Origin: Micromonospora eburnea | GTDB taxonomy: Bacteria > Actinomycetota > Actinomycetes > Mycobacteriales > Micromonosporaceae | DNA length: 64,000 nt | Assembly: GCF_900090225.1 (NCBI RefSeq) | Contig: NZ_FMHY01000002.1 | Location: 186,001-250,000, forward strand | Reading direction: 5' to 3' | Shown here: piece by piece, positions 34,146-41,672 of the stretch | Numbering within the stretch: the first letter of the stretch is position 1 | Layout: each line of letters starts with the position of its first letter | Translations under genes and position numbers: made by a program | The notes under the pieces: model-generated | What the model saw: only the letters and a program-made list of their open reading frames with translations | What the model was told of the DNA's origin: nothing | Databases searched by the model: none

Positions 34146-34793
34146 GTGAGCGAGACGGTGGTCCACGTGCTGCGGCACGGCGAGGTGCACAACCCGGACG
34201 GCATCCTCTACGGCAGGTTGCCCGGTTTCCGTCTCTCCGAGCTGGGCGTCCAGATGGCCAAGGCCGCCGCCCAGGCGCTCGCCGACAAGACCGTGGTGCA
34301 CGTGGTGGCCAGCCCGCTGGAACGCGCGCAGCAGACCGCCGAGCCGATCGCCGGGCACTTCGGCCTGCCGGTCGGGGTGGACGAGCGGCTGATCGAGAGC
34401 GCCAACTGGTTCGAGGGCAAGAAGGTCTCGCCGGGCGACGGCTCGTTCCGCGACCCGCGTAACTGGTGGGTGCTGCGCGACCCGCTCACCCCGTCCTGGG
34501 GCGAGGCGTACCAGGCCATCGCCGAGCGGATGTTCGCCGCGTTGCACGCCGCCCGGATCGCCGCCGAGGGGCGCGAGGCCGTGCTGGTCTCCCACCAGCT
34601 CCCGATCTGGACCCTGCGCCGGTACGTCGAGCGTAAGCGGCTCTGGCACGACCCGCGTAAGCGGCAGTGCGGGCTGGCCAGCCTCACCTCGTTCCATTTC
34701 GACGGCGCCAAGATCGCCGGCATCGGCTACTCCGAGCCGGCGGCCCACCTGATCGCGATGTCGGCGACCGCGCGGACGGCCAAGGGGGCCTGA
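34146..34793 (+). CDS. Histidine phosphatase (phosphoglycerate-mutase-like) protein
   Basis: A 215-residue member of the histidine phosphatase superfamily. The catalytic RHG motif is LRHGEVHNP near residue 10, the second Arg/Glu region is VASPLERAQQTAEPI, and the distal His is VSHQLPIW. Such enzymes dephosphorylate small molecules or proteins via a phospho-histidine. In many actinobacteria a gene of this type sits between hemL and the cytochrome c maturation genes, as here, but its substrate there is unknown. GTG at 34146 overlaps a short leader ORF made by a dispersed repeat. The stop overlaps the next start (TGATG). Confidence 0.87.
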   Translation: MSETVVHVLRHGEVHNPDGILYGRLPGFRLSELGVQMAKAAAQALADKTVVHVVASPLERAQQTAEPIAGHFGLPVGVDERLIESANWFEGKKVSPGDGSFRDPRNWWVLRDPLTPSWGEAYQAIAERMFAALHAARIAAEGREAVLVSHQLPIWTLRRYVERKRLWHDPRKRQCGLASLTSFHFDGAKIAGIGYSEPAAHLIAMSATARTAKGA

Positions 34794-35368
34794 TGCGCAG
34801 CCGGAGGAGCCTGACCGCACTGCTCGCCGCCGCCACCGCCGGTGCGGCGCTGGTCGGCTGCTCCTCCGGCAGCCAGGAAAGCCGGTGCACGAGCGACGGC
34901 CTCACCATCACCTGCGCCCCCGACCAGCGGTCGAAGACTCCGAAGGTGAGCGGTGAGCTGCTCACCGGCGGCAGCTACGACGTCTCCCGCGACCGCGGGC
35001 AGGTGGTCGTGGTCAACTTCTGGGGCTCCTGGTGCGCGCCGTGCCGGGCCGAGGCAGACGACCTGGAGGCCACCTACCAGGCCACCAAGGCGTCCGGGGT
35101 GACCTTCCTCGGCATCAACGTGCAGGACGGCAAGGACAAGGCGATCGCCTTCGAGGAGGGCCGGGTCACCTACCCGAGCATCTTCGACCCGGCCAGCCGG
35201 CAGGCGCTCAACTTCGACATCCCGCCGAACACCACCCCGGCGACGGTCGTGCTCGACCGGGACGGCCGCATCGCGGTGGTGATCCGCAGGGCCGTCACCC
35301 AGGACGAGCTGCGACCGATCGTCGAGCGGATCGCCGCGGAGCAACCGGCGCCCCACGGATCCCGCTGA
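34793..35368 (+). CDS. resA: ResA/TlpA-like thiol-disulfide lipoprotein
   Basis: A 191-residue thioredoxin-fold lipoprotein acting outside the membrane. The signal peptide ends in the lipobox ALVGC (Cys22 or near). The active site is NFWGSWCAPCRAEADDL, a WCxxC thioredoxin motif. The cis-Pro lies in PPNTTPATVVLD. It would reduce apocytochrome c CXXCH thiols before haem attachment, receiving electrons from the CcdA protein encoded next. Starts and stops are joined by TGATG overlaps on both sides, so it belongs to one translationally coupled operon with ccdA, resB and ccsB. Confidence 0.93.
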   Translation: MRSRRSLTALLAAATAGAALVGCSSGSQESRCTSDGLTITCAPDQRSKTPKVSGELLTGGSYDVSRDRGQVVVVNFWGSWCAPCRAEADDLEATYQATKASGVTFLGINVQDGKDKAIAFEEGRVTYPSIFDPASRQALNFDIPPNTTPATVVLDRDGRIAVVIRRAVTQDELRPIVERIAAEQPAPHGSR

Positions 35369-36228
35369 TGGGCGAGACGTTCCGCCAACTCGCCGAGTCC
35401 GGCCCGCTGCTGCTGGCCGTCGGCGCGGCGGCGCTCGCCGGGCTGGTCAGCTTCCTCTCGCCCTGCGTGCTCCCGCTGATGCCCGGCTACCTCTCCTACG
35501 TCACGGGTCTGGCCGGCGCCGACCTCGAAGGCCGGGCTGCAAGGAAGGGCCCCCTGTTAACGCCTCCGGTAGAGGAAGGGGCCCCTGCTAACACCAACGG
35601 GAGTGGCGGAGTCGCCGTCGCCGCGCCCCCGGCCCGGCCGCCGGCCGCCGTGAAGGGCCGGGTGCTCGCCGGCACGCTGCTCTTCATCGCCGGCTTCACC
35701 GCCGTCTTCGTCACCACCGCGATCCTGGTCTCCGGCATCAGCCGGGTGTTCTTCCAGCATCAACGCACGCTGGAAATCGTCATCGGCGTGCTGATCGTGG
35801 TGCTCGGGCTCAGCTACCTCGGGGTGATTCCCGGCCTGCAGCGCGAGTTCCGGATCCAGCGGCTGCCCGCCGCCGGCCTGCTCGGCGCACCGGTCCTCGG
35901 CGCGGTCTTCGCGCTGAGCTGGGTGCCCTGCACCGGCCCGACGCTCGGCGCGGTGCTCGGCATGGCGGCCGCGGAGGGCAAGACCGACCGGGCGGTGCTG
36001 CTCGCCGTGGCGTACTGCCTGGGGCTGGGGACACCGTTCGTCGTCTTCGGGCTGGGCTTCCACCGCCTGCTCGGGGTGTTCCGCGCGGTCCGGCGCAACA
36101 GTCGCTGGGTCACCCGGATCGGTGGCGTGCTGTTGATCCTGATCGGCCTGGCGCTGGTCACCGGCGGCTGGCAGGACTTCGTGATCTGGTTGAAGACGCA
36201 CGTGGGCCCGGGCGAGGTGAGCATCTGA
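35368..36228 (+). CDS. ccdA: Cytochrome c biogenesis protein CcdA, with repeat-derived insert
   Basis: A 286-residue membrane protein that passes electrons from cytoplasmic thioredoxin to ResA. The two redox cysteines are in FLSPCVLPLMPGYLSYVTG (TM1) and LSWVPCTGPTLGAVLG (TM4 region); six segments are visible. Between TM1 and TM2, residues about 58-75 (ARKGPLLTPPVEEGAPAN) are encoded by an in-frame copy of the dispersed GGGGCCCC/GTTAAC repeat, lengthening the loop. The flanking residues fit a normal CcdA, so the insert is probably tolerated in a cytoplasmic or external loop. Coupled to resA and resB by TGATG overlaps. Confidence 0.95.
   Translation: MGETFRQLAESGPLLLAVGAAALAGLVSFLSPCVLPLMPGYLSYVTGLAGADLEGRAARKGPLLTPPVEEGAPANTNGSGGVAVAAPPARPPAAVKGRVLAGTLLFIAGFTAVFVTTAILVSGISRVFFQHQRTLEIVIGVLIVVLGLSYLGVIPGLQREFRIQRLPAAGLLGAPVLGAVFALSWVPCTGPTLGAVLGMAAAEGKTDRAVLLAVAYCLGLGTPFVVFGLGFHRLLGVFRAVRRNSRWVTRIGGVLLILIGLALVTGGWQDFVIWLKTHVGPGEVSI
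35541..35592. repeat. GGGGCCCC/GTTAAC palindromic repeat, copy 2 (inside ccdA)
   Basis: AAGGAAGGGCCCCC, TGTTAACGCCTCCGGTAGAG and GAAGGGGCCCC in order, the same pattern as the intergenic copies. Here it lies wholly within the ccdA coding region, in frame and without a stop. Confidence 0.85.
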
Positions 36229-37847
36229 TGACGACGGTGGACGACCGGCCCTCCGCGCCGCCCGCCGGAGCGCCCCGGCGACGGGTCAACCCGGTGCTCG
36301 CCCTGCTGCGCAACTCGTGGCGGCAGCTCACCAGCATGCGTACCGCGCTGATCCTGCTCTTCCTGCTCGCGGTCGCCGCCATCCCGGGCTCGGTGCTGCC
36401 GCAACGCGGGGTCAACCCGGAGAAGGTCAACCAGTGGTTCCTCGACCACCCCGACCTGGCCCCCCGGCTCGACCAGCTCGGCATGTTCGAGGTGTTCGGC
36501 TCGGTCTGGTTCTCCGCGATCTACCTGCTGCTCTTCACCTCGCTGGTCGGCTGCATCCTGCCCCGGGCCCGGGACCACGTCCGGGCGCTGCGTCGCCGGC
36601 CGCCGGCCGCGCCGAAGCGGCTCGACCGGCTGCCGCAGCACGCGGTGCTGGAGGCGCCGGCCGCCGCCGACCCCGAGGCGATCGCGGCCGTGCTGCGCCG
36701 CCGCCGGTGGCGGGTCGCGGTACGCGACAACGAGGTCTCCGCCGAGAAGGGCTACCTCAAGGAGACCGGCAACCTGGTCTTCCACGTCTCGCTGGTCGCC
36801 GTCCTGCTCGGAGTCGCGGTCGGTTCCTGGTACGGCTGGCACGGCAACCGCATCCTGGTGTCGGGCGCGGAGAACGCCTTCTGCAACACCCGCCAGCAGT
36901 ACGCCGAGGCGTCGCTCGGACCCCGGGTGGACAGCGCCGACCTGCCCCCGTTCTGCCTCACCCTCGACCGGTTCGAGGCGGACTACCTCCCGTCCGGGCA
37001 GGCGTCGCGCTTCTGGGCGACGGTGACCGTGGACGAGCCCGACGGGTCGAAGCGGACCGCCGGTTTCTCGGTCAACTCGCCGCTGCGACTCGGCTCGGCC
37101 AACGTCTACCTGCTCGGCAACGGATACGCACCGGTCCTGAAGTACACCGACAGGTACGGCCGCAGCCAGACCAGCACGACGCCCTTCCTGCGCACCGGCG
37201 ACCCGAACGCGACCGAAGAGGGCGTCGCCGTGTTCCCGGACGCGAACGTCGACCCGAAGACCGGCACCCGCGCCGCCGACCAGCAGGTGGCCTTCGACGG
37301 TCTCTACCTGCCCACCGCCCCGGACCGCGCGCCGTTCGTCTCGTCCCAGTTCCCCGAGGAACGCAACCCGGCGGTGGTGCTGGCCGCGTACCGGGGCAAC
37401 CTCGGGATGGACGCCGGCATCCCCGGGTCGGTCTACAAGCTGGACCAGCGGCAGATCGACAACGGCAAGCTCAAGCAGGTCGGCGACAAGAAGCTGGGCC
37501 TGGGCGAGAAGTGGACCCTGGACGACGGCAGCACGCTGGAGTTCCTCGGCACCGAGCCGTACATCACCATCGCCGTGCGGTACGCCCCCGGGCAGACGTT
37601 GATGCTCGGCGCCTGCGTGACGCTGCTGCTCGGCCTGATGGGTTCCCTCTTCGCCCGGCGGCGGCGGGTCTGGTTCCGGGTTTCGCCCCCCGAGGGTGGA
37701 TCTCCGACGGTCGGTAGTAGCTTGGTGGAGGCCGGTGGGCTGCCGCGCACCGAGCATCCGGGGTTCGCCGACGAGTTCGCGCAGCTCGTCGCCGCGGTCA
37801 GCGACGACGGGCGAGACGACCGGCGGGCGCGAGAAGGAGACGACTGA
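36228..37847 (+). CDS. resB: ResB-like System II cytochrome c maturation protein
   Basis: A 539-residue membrane protein forming, with CcsB/ResC, the haem export and ligation complex. Three N-terminal segments (TALILLFLLAVAAIPGSVLPQ, FSAIYLLLFTSLVGCILPR, TGNLVFHVSLVAVLLGVAVG) are followed by a large external domain (~210-460) and a last segment (TLMLGACVTLLLGLMGSLF). The N-terminal SVLPQRGVNP and the conserved NLVFHVSL are typical of actinobacterial ResB. The cytoplasmic tail is about 70 residues. It starts at the TGATG shared with ccdA and ends at the TGATG shared with ccsB. Confidence 0.95.
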   Translation: MTTVDDRPSAPPAGAPRRRVNPVLALLRNSWRQLTSMRTALILLFLLAVAAIPGSVLPQRGVNPEKVNQWFLDHPDLAPRLDQLGMFEVFGSVWFSAIYLLLFTSLVGCILPRARDHVRALRRRPPAAPKRLDRLPQHAVLEAPAAADPEAIAAVLRRRRWRVAVRDNEVSAEKGYLKETGNLVFHVSLVAVLLGVAVGSWYGWHGNRILVSGAENAFCNTRQQYAEASLGPRVDSADLPPFCLTLDRFEADYLPSGQASRFWATVTVDEPDGSKRTAGFSVNSPLRLGSANVYLLGNGYAPVLKYTDRYGRSQTSTTPFLRTGDPNATEEGVAVFPDANVDPKTGTRAADQQVAFDGLYLPTAPDRAPFVSSQFPEERNPAVVLAAYRGNLGMDAGIPGSVYKLDQRQIDNGKLKQVGDKKLGLGEKWTLDDGSTLEFLGTEPYITIAVRYAPGQTLMLGACVTLLLGLMGSLFARRRRVWFRVSPPEGGSPTVGSSLVEAGGLPRTEHPGFADEFAQLVAAVSDDGRDDRRAREGDD

Positions 37848-38839
37848 TGTCCGCACTCTCCGACCAGCTGGTCACGTACGCGATCCTGGCGTACCTGGTC
37901 GCGATGATCTGCCACGCCGTCGAGTACGCGCTGGGCAACGCCCGGGCGGTGTCGGCGAAGGTCGCCGCCCCGGCCCGCGAGCTGGTCGGCGCTGGTGTCG
38001 GCGGTGCCGGTGGCACCGGTGAGGCGGTGCCGGCGTCGCCCGCCACCCCGGCCGAGACCCGGCCCGCCCGCCCGGCCGCGCGGGGCGCGCTGGCGGGGCA
38101 GATCGCCGGCTGGGTCACCGCGCTCGCCGTGGTGCTGCACCTGGGCGCGGTGTTCACCCGGGGCCTCGCCGCCGAGCGGATGCCCTGGGGCAACATGTAC
38201 GAGTACGTGCTGACGGTCACCTGGATCGGGGCCGGGGCCTGGCTGGCGCTGCTCTGGAAGCGCCCGCAACTGCGCCGGCTCGGGCTCTTCCTGACCCTGG
38301 TCATGGTGCTGCTGCTGGCGTTCGCCGAGCTGAAGCTCTATGTGCAGGTCACGCCGCTGATGCCGGCGCTTAAGTCGTACTGGTTCATCATCCACGTGTC
38401 GACGATCATCTTCTCCTCCGGCATCTTCCTGATCGGCGTGGTGCCGGCCGCGACGTACCTGATGCGGGCCGGCTGGGAGCAGGGCCGGCGGAGCTTCCCG
38501 TACACCCTGGGCCGCCGGCTGCCGGCAGCGGCCGGCCTGGAGCGGCTGACCTTCACCCTGCACGCCTTCGCGTTTCCGATCTTCACGTTCGCGGTGATCG
38601 CCGGGGCGATCTGGGCCGAGGCGGCCTGGGGCCGGGCCTGGGGCTGGGACCCGAAGGAGACCTGGGCGTTCATCTCCTGGGTGGTGTACGCCGGCTACCT
38701 GCACGCCCGGGCGACCCCGAGCGTCAAGCGGAACGTGGCCACCTGGATCTCGATCCTGGGCTTCCTGACCATGCTGATGAACCTGTTCGGGGTCAACTTC
38801 TTCTTCACCGGCCTGCATTCGTACGCCGGCGTCAACTGA
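37847..38839 (+). CDS. ccsB: Cytochrome c biogenesis protein CcsB (CcsA/ResC family)
   Basis: A 330-residue polytopic protein of the haem-handling family. The tryptophan-rich signature is GRAWGWDPKETWAFISWVVYAGYLHAR, which binds haem on the outer face; flanking conserved histidines are in FIIHVSTIIF and YLHARA. About eight segments are visible, with a Pro/Ala-rich cytoplasmic linker at residues 45-85. With ResB it presents haem to the reduced apocytochrome delivered by ResA. It is the last gene of the resA-ccdA-resB-ccsB unit; its 3' end overlaps the convergent gene at 38832 by 8 bp. Confidence 0.96.
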   Translation: MSALSDQLVTYAILAYLVAMICHAVEYALGNARAVSAKVAAPARELVGAGVGGAGGTGEAVPASPATPAETRPARPAARGALAGQIAGWVTALAVVLHLGAVFTRGLAAERMPWGNMYEYVLTVTWIGAGAWLALLWKRPQLRRLGLFLTLVMVLLLAFAELKLYVQVTPLMPALKSYWFIIHVSTIIFSSGIFLIGVVPAATYLMRAGWEQGRRSFPYTLGRRLPAAAGLERLTFTLHAFAFPIFTFAVIAGAIWAEAAWGRAWGWDPKETWAFISWVVYAGYLHARATPSVKRNVATWISILGFLTMLMNLFGVNFFFTGLHSYAGVN

Positions 38840-39038
38840 TCCTGGTCCGGCGTCGGCCGGTGAGCACCCGGTCGACGCCGAGCGTCACCTGATAGGCGAT
38901 CTCGGGGACGTCGGCCAGCTCGATCCGTTCGGCCCGCATGGCCAGCTGCGCGTGCAACTCGCGGGCCACCACGTCCCGGATCTCGGCCTGGAGGGGGCTG
39001 AGTCCGTCCGGGTCGCCCACCACGTACGCGTCATCCAT
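38832..39038 (-). CDS. Small acidic hypothetical protein
   Basis: A 68-residue protein (MDDAYVVGDPDGLSPLQAEI RDVVARELHAQLAMRAERIEL and so on) predicted to be largely helical, with an acidic N-terminus and a basic C-terminal RRRTRIS. No membrane segment or known motif. ATG at 39038 is chosen since the codons before it have no ribosome site. Convergent with ccsB, overlapping it by 8 bp. Function unknown. Confidence 0.5.
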   Translation of the reverse strand: MDDAYVVGDPDGLSPLQAEIRDVVARELHAQLAMRAERIELADVPEIAYQVTLGVDRVLTGRRRTRIS

Positions 39039-39073
39039 GCCGCATAGCATCTGCCGGATCACGCCTGGGCGCA

Positions 39074-39109
39074 AAATGTAGAACTACATTTCTAAGAACT
39101 GTAGTTCTA
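39074..39109. promoter_or_regulatory. AT-rich nested palindromes
   Basis: AAATGTAG-AA-CTACATTT (39074-39091) and AGAACT-GT-AGTTCT (39095-39108) are adjacent, and TAGAACTACA (39079-39088) also pairs with TGTAGTTCTA (39100-39109). The patch is far more AT-rich than its surroundings. It is probably a regulator site or a scar of a mobile element. Confidence 0.6.
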
Positions 39110-39113
39110 TGAA

Positions 39114-39254
39114 ATGCGCCGTCCCGGGATTGACGCCACCCGCACCCGCCTGCTGCTGGCGAGCGGGGAGGGATTCACCGACGACCTATGGCGAGCAGCC
39201 GCGGACCGGCCCGACGTCGTCCTCGTCGACGCGGCCCGGCTCTATTCGGACTGA
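39114..39254 (+). pseudogene. Remnant of an ATPase (DUF234-like) C-terminus
   Basis: A 46-codon ORF (MRRPGIDATRTRLLLASGEG then FTDDLWRAAADRPDVVLVDA ARLYSD). The pattern LLLASGEGFTDDLWRAAADRPDVVLVDAARLY resembles the C-terminal nuclease-like end of archaeal-type ATPase/DUF234 proteins (SxxGFTxxL...V.LVDLxRLY). The large N-terminal ATPase part is missing, so it is read as a decayed gene. Its last 25 bp recur at 40511. Confidence 0.4.
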
Positions 39255-39255
39255 C
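39231..39255. repeat. 25-bp direct repeat, left copy
   Basis: Starts GCGGCCCGGCTCTATTCGGA and ends CTGAC. It matches 40511-40535 at 24 of 25 bases (T/C at 39244). Both copies encode AARLYSD plus stop. The pair brackets the XRE and DUF397 genes. Confidence 0.8.
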
Positions 39256-39450
39256 GGACATCCCGGACCGGCCGGCCGCCGGGCGGCACCTTCACGTGCT
39301 CTACAGCGTAGAGGGTGGTTTCTCCACTTCTCTTCCACGGCACGGGCGGCGGGGCTGACAGAGCGCTCCCGGGTCGCTACCGTCCGACGCGGGCGTGTCT
39401 CGTCCGTCTGCGCGGCGGGCGTCTTCTTCTCCGACCACGGGAGTTGCCGG

Positions 39451-40257
39451 ATGGGCGAGCAGGTGTCGGCAGCGGCGTTGATCCGTTCCCAGCTCCGCCG
39501 GGCGCGGGTCGCGGCCGGGTTGAGCCAGGAGGAGTACGGCCGCCGTATCCACTACTCGACGTCGTTGATCTCCGCCGTCGAGCTGGGGAACGCCACGCCC
39601 AAACTCGACTTCCTGAAGCGCGCCGACGACGTCTTCGACACCGGAGGGCTCTTCGTCGCGCTTCGCGAGCTGGGCCGCCGGGAACGGGAGCCGGTGTGGT
39701 TCCGGCCCTGGCTGGAGGCGGAGCGGGAGGCCACCCAGTTGCGTTGCTTCGCAGCGATGATGGTGCCGGGCCTGTTGCAGACGGCCGACTACGCGCGGGC
39801 GGTGTTCCGGCTCGACCCCACCCTCACTCCCGACCGGGTGGAGGAGATGGTGACGGCCCGACTCGACCGGCAGGCCATCCTCGACCGGGAGGACCCGCCC
39901 CACCTGACCGCCGTCATCGACGAGTCGGCCCTGCGCCGCTTCGGCGTGGACGGTACGGACGTGCTGGTGGGTCAGCTCCGGCACCTGTTGGCCTGCGCCC
40001 GGCGTCCGCACGTCAGCGTGCACGTGCTGCCGCAGGGCACCGGGCTGCATCCCGGCCTGCTCGGCCCGTTCATCCTCGGCTGCTCGGCCGACGGGGGCTG
40101 GATGGCCTTCCTCGACAACCAGATCGGCGGCACGGTGGTCGACGACGTCGACGGGGTGGCGACGCTGCTCGGACGGTGGGAGAGTCTGCGTAGCGATGCG
40201 CTGCCCCGGCAGCAGTCGATCGGCCTGATCGAGGAGATCTTGAAGCCATGGACCTGA
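39451..40257 (+). CDS. XRE-family regulator with DUF5753 (Scr1-type)
   Basis: A 268-residue regulator of the actinobacterial Scr1/WhiJ-like type. The N-terminal helix-turn-helix (LRRARVAAGLSQEEYGRRIHYSTSLISAVELGNATP) is at residues 12-60. DUF5753 follows from about 85 (ATQLRCFAAMMVPGLLQTADYARAV, QAILDREDPPHLTAVIDESALRR, VHVLPQGTGLHPGLLGPF). ATG at 39451 follows a GGGAG site. These proteins are almost always paired with a DUF397 protein, as here with a 10-bp overlap, in modules linked to development and sometimes called toxin-antitoxin-like. The pair lies between two 25-bp direct repeats. Confidence 0.92.
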   Translation: MGEQVSAAALIRSQLRRARVAAGLSQEEYGRRIHYSTSLISAVELGNATPKLDFLKRADDVFDTGGLFVALRELGRREREPVWFRPWLEAEREATQLRCFAAMMVPGLLQTADYARAVFRLDPTLTPDRVEEMVTARLDRQAILDREDPPHLTAVIDESALRRFGVDGTDVLVGQLRHLLACARRPHVSVHVLPQGTGLHPGLLGPFILGCSADGGWMAFLDNQIGGTVVDDVDGVATLLGRWESLRSDALPRQQSIGLIEEILKPWT

Positions 40258-40436
40258 CCGGCGCTTACTGGCGCAAGTCCACCCGGAGCGGCAACGACAG
40301 CGGCGCATGTGTCGAGGTAGCCGACAATCTGCCCGGCCGGGTGCACGTACGGGATTCGAAGGATCCTGCCGGCGCGGTGCTGACCTTCTCCCCGAGCGCC
40401 TGGCGGGCCTTCGTGGCGTCGGCCCGCAGCCGCTGA
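40248..40436 (+). CDS. DUF397-domain protein
   Basis: A 62-residue DUF397 protein (GAYWRKSTRSGNDSGACVEV, VRDSKDPAGAVLTFSPSAWRAFV), with the family's WRKSxxSxxxxxCVEVA and VRDSKxPxGPxLxF motifs complete. It overlaps the end of the XRE/DUF5753 gene by 10 bp and is surely co-expressed. In Streptomyces, partners of this kind modulate the paired regulator; the mechanism is unsettled. Confidence 0.93.
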   Translation: MDLTGAYWRKSTRSGNDSGACVEVADNLPGRVHVRDSKDPAGAVLTFSPSAWRAFVASARSR

Positions 40437-40510
40437 CCAGCGACGGTCGACCGGGGCGCGTACGCCTCGCTCATGCTCGTGGCATCCGCCGGGTCGCGCC
40501 CGCACGCAAA

Positions 40511-40535
40511 GCGGCCCGGCTCTACTCGGACTGAC
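40511..40535. repeat. 25-bp direct repeat, right copy
   Basis: GCGGCCCGGCTCTACTCGGA followed by CTGAC; one mismatch to 39231-39255. It lies 75 bp after the DUF397 stop and just before a hairpin. Confidence 0.8.
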
Positions 40536-40548
40536 CGCGTGGCGCGAC

Positions 40549-40580
40549 GGCCGGGACAGGCCCCGTGCCCTGTCCCGGCC
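40549..40580. terminator. Strong GC hairpin after the XRE/DUF397 module
   Basis: Arms GGCCGGGACAGG and CCTGTCCCGGCC (12 bp, perfect) with an 8-base loop. It separates the plus-strand module from the broken sigma-factor gene. Confidence 0.65.
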
Positions 40581-40609
40581 GCCGCAGGAGGCACTGACGC
40601 CGTCTCCGC

Positions 40610-41023
40610 AGGAGAGCCGGCGCAGCGCCTCGGCCAGCGGCCGGCGGGTCGACCAGGCGGTGACTGACGCGGCGACCCGGTCGGCGAAGCCCTCGGCGAT
40701 GTCGCTGTCGGCGGCCCGGCCCAGGGCCCGCCAGCGGGCCTCCTCGGCCCGGCGGCGGCGCGCGATCTCCCTGGCCAGGATGCCGAAGAACCAGGGTCGG
40801 GCGTCGGTGCGAGCCAGGTCGTACGTGCTGCGCCGGCGGAACGCCGCGAGGAAGGTGTCGGCCACCACGTCCTCGGCGAGTTCCGGCCCGACCCGGCGGT
40901 CGCGTACCGGTAGAGCTGGGCGGCGTACCGGTCGTAGAGCAGGCCGAACTGTTCGGCGTCCTGCTGGGACGCCGCGATGGCGGTGGCGTCGTCGACGTCC
41001 CGGCCACCGACCACCGTCAGCAC
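40610..41023 (-). pseudogene. Degenerate ECF-type sigma factor gene
   Basis: A decayed RNA polymerase sigma factor. Region 2 is recognisable in two frames: QQDAEQFGLLYDRYAAQLYRYAT from GTG 41023, then VADTFLAAFRRRSTYDLARTDARPWFFGILAREIARRRRAEEARW in another frame. The break is a one-base deletion near 40898, where YAT-RRVGPELAEDVV would be read if restored. Homology stops at EALRRLS (about 40610); region 4, needed for -35 recognition, is missing and replaced by unrelated sequence running into the hairpin and direct repeat. It cannot yield a working sigma factor. Confidence 0.75.
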
Positions 41024-41136
41024 GGTGGCGCGGTCTGTCGATGCTGGCTCACGAGGAACCTCCCGTCCACGAGTGATCTGTCACCGTGTCTCTCCGTGGG
41101 CCGGGTTTTGGGTTCACGCCGGGGCGGGACCGGTCC

Positions 41137-41607
41137 TCACCCGCCGAACCAGCCGGGGACGTCGAGGCGGAAGACGTCGGCCGGGGCCATCCGGCGCAGG
41201 TCGTCCTCCAGCGCCGCGACCCGGTCGGTGCCGAGCGTCGCCGCCCAGCGGTCCCGGAGCTGGTCGAACACGGCGGCGGAGCGGCGCAGCCCGTCGATGC
41301 CCTTCTCCGTCATCCGGACCAGCTTGCGGCGGGCGTCGGCGGGGTCATCGGCGCGTTGCAGATAGCCGAGCGCGACCAGCCGGTCGACCGTCTTGCCGGC
41401 CGCCTGTTTGGAGACGCCGAGGCGCTGGCCCAGGTCGGAGGCGGTGGTGCCGGTCGGGCCGACCGCCTGGAGGACGAAGCCGTGGGCCGGGCGCAGGTCG
41501 GGGTGCCCCTGCCGGGCCAGCTCGGCGTGCAGATCATCGATCAGCGTACGGAAGCCGGCGAGCAGGAGCAGGGGAAGCGCGAAGCCGGGGCGGTCAGGAG
41601 TTGCCAT
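41137..41607 (-). CDS. MarR-family transcriptional regulator
   Basis: A 156-residue winged-helix regulator: LRPAHGFVLQAVGPTGTTASDLGQRLGVSKQAAGKTVDRLVALGYLQRADDPADARRKLVRMTEKG contains the MarR recognition helix (SKQAAGKTVDRLVALGYL) and the wing with DPADARRKLVRMT. ATG at 41607 is preferred to a TTG three codons upstream. It is divergent from an AhpD-like gene at 41673. Two tandem copies of a CAACCACGTT-centred site lie between the starts, the first overlapping this gene's own 5' region, so it probably represses both genes. Confidence 0.92.
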   Translation of the reverse strand: MATPDRPGFALPLLLLAGFRTLIDDLHAELARQGHPDLRPAHGFVLQAVGPTGTTASDLGQRLGVSKQAAGKTVDRLVALGYLQRADDPADARRKLVRMTEKGIDGLRRSAAVFDQLRDRWAATLGTDRVAALEDDLRRMAPADVFRLDVPGWFGG

Positions 41608-41611
41608 GTTC

Positions 41612-41650
41612 GACAACCACGTTTACTATTCCGTCAACCACGTTGACTAT
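41612..41650. promoter_or_regulatory. Tandem MarR operator sites
   Basis: GACAACCACGTTTACTAT (41613-41629 region) and GTCAACCACGTTGACTAT (41633-41650) repeat with a 21-bp step, two helical turns. The second holds the perfect palindrome GTCAAC-CAC-GTTGAC. They lie between the divergent MarR and AhpD-like genes. Confidence 0.75.
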
Positions 41651-41672
41651 CTTACGCGAGGGGTCCCGCCTC

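Noticed and set aside
39109..39450. N-terminal extension of the XRE regulator
   Set aside because: The in-frame 114 codons upstream have no homology-like pattern and overlap the remnant ORF and palindromes; ATG at 39451 has a ribosome site and starts right before the helix-turn-helix.
39050..41060. Integrative element or prophage
   Set aside because: No integrase, transposase, tRNA or phage gene is present; only direct repeats and gene remnants support a past insertion.
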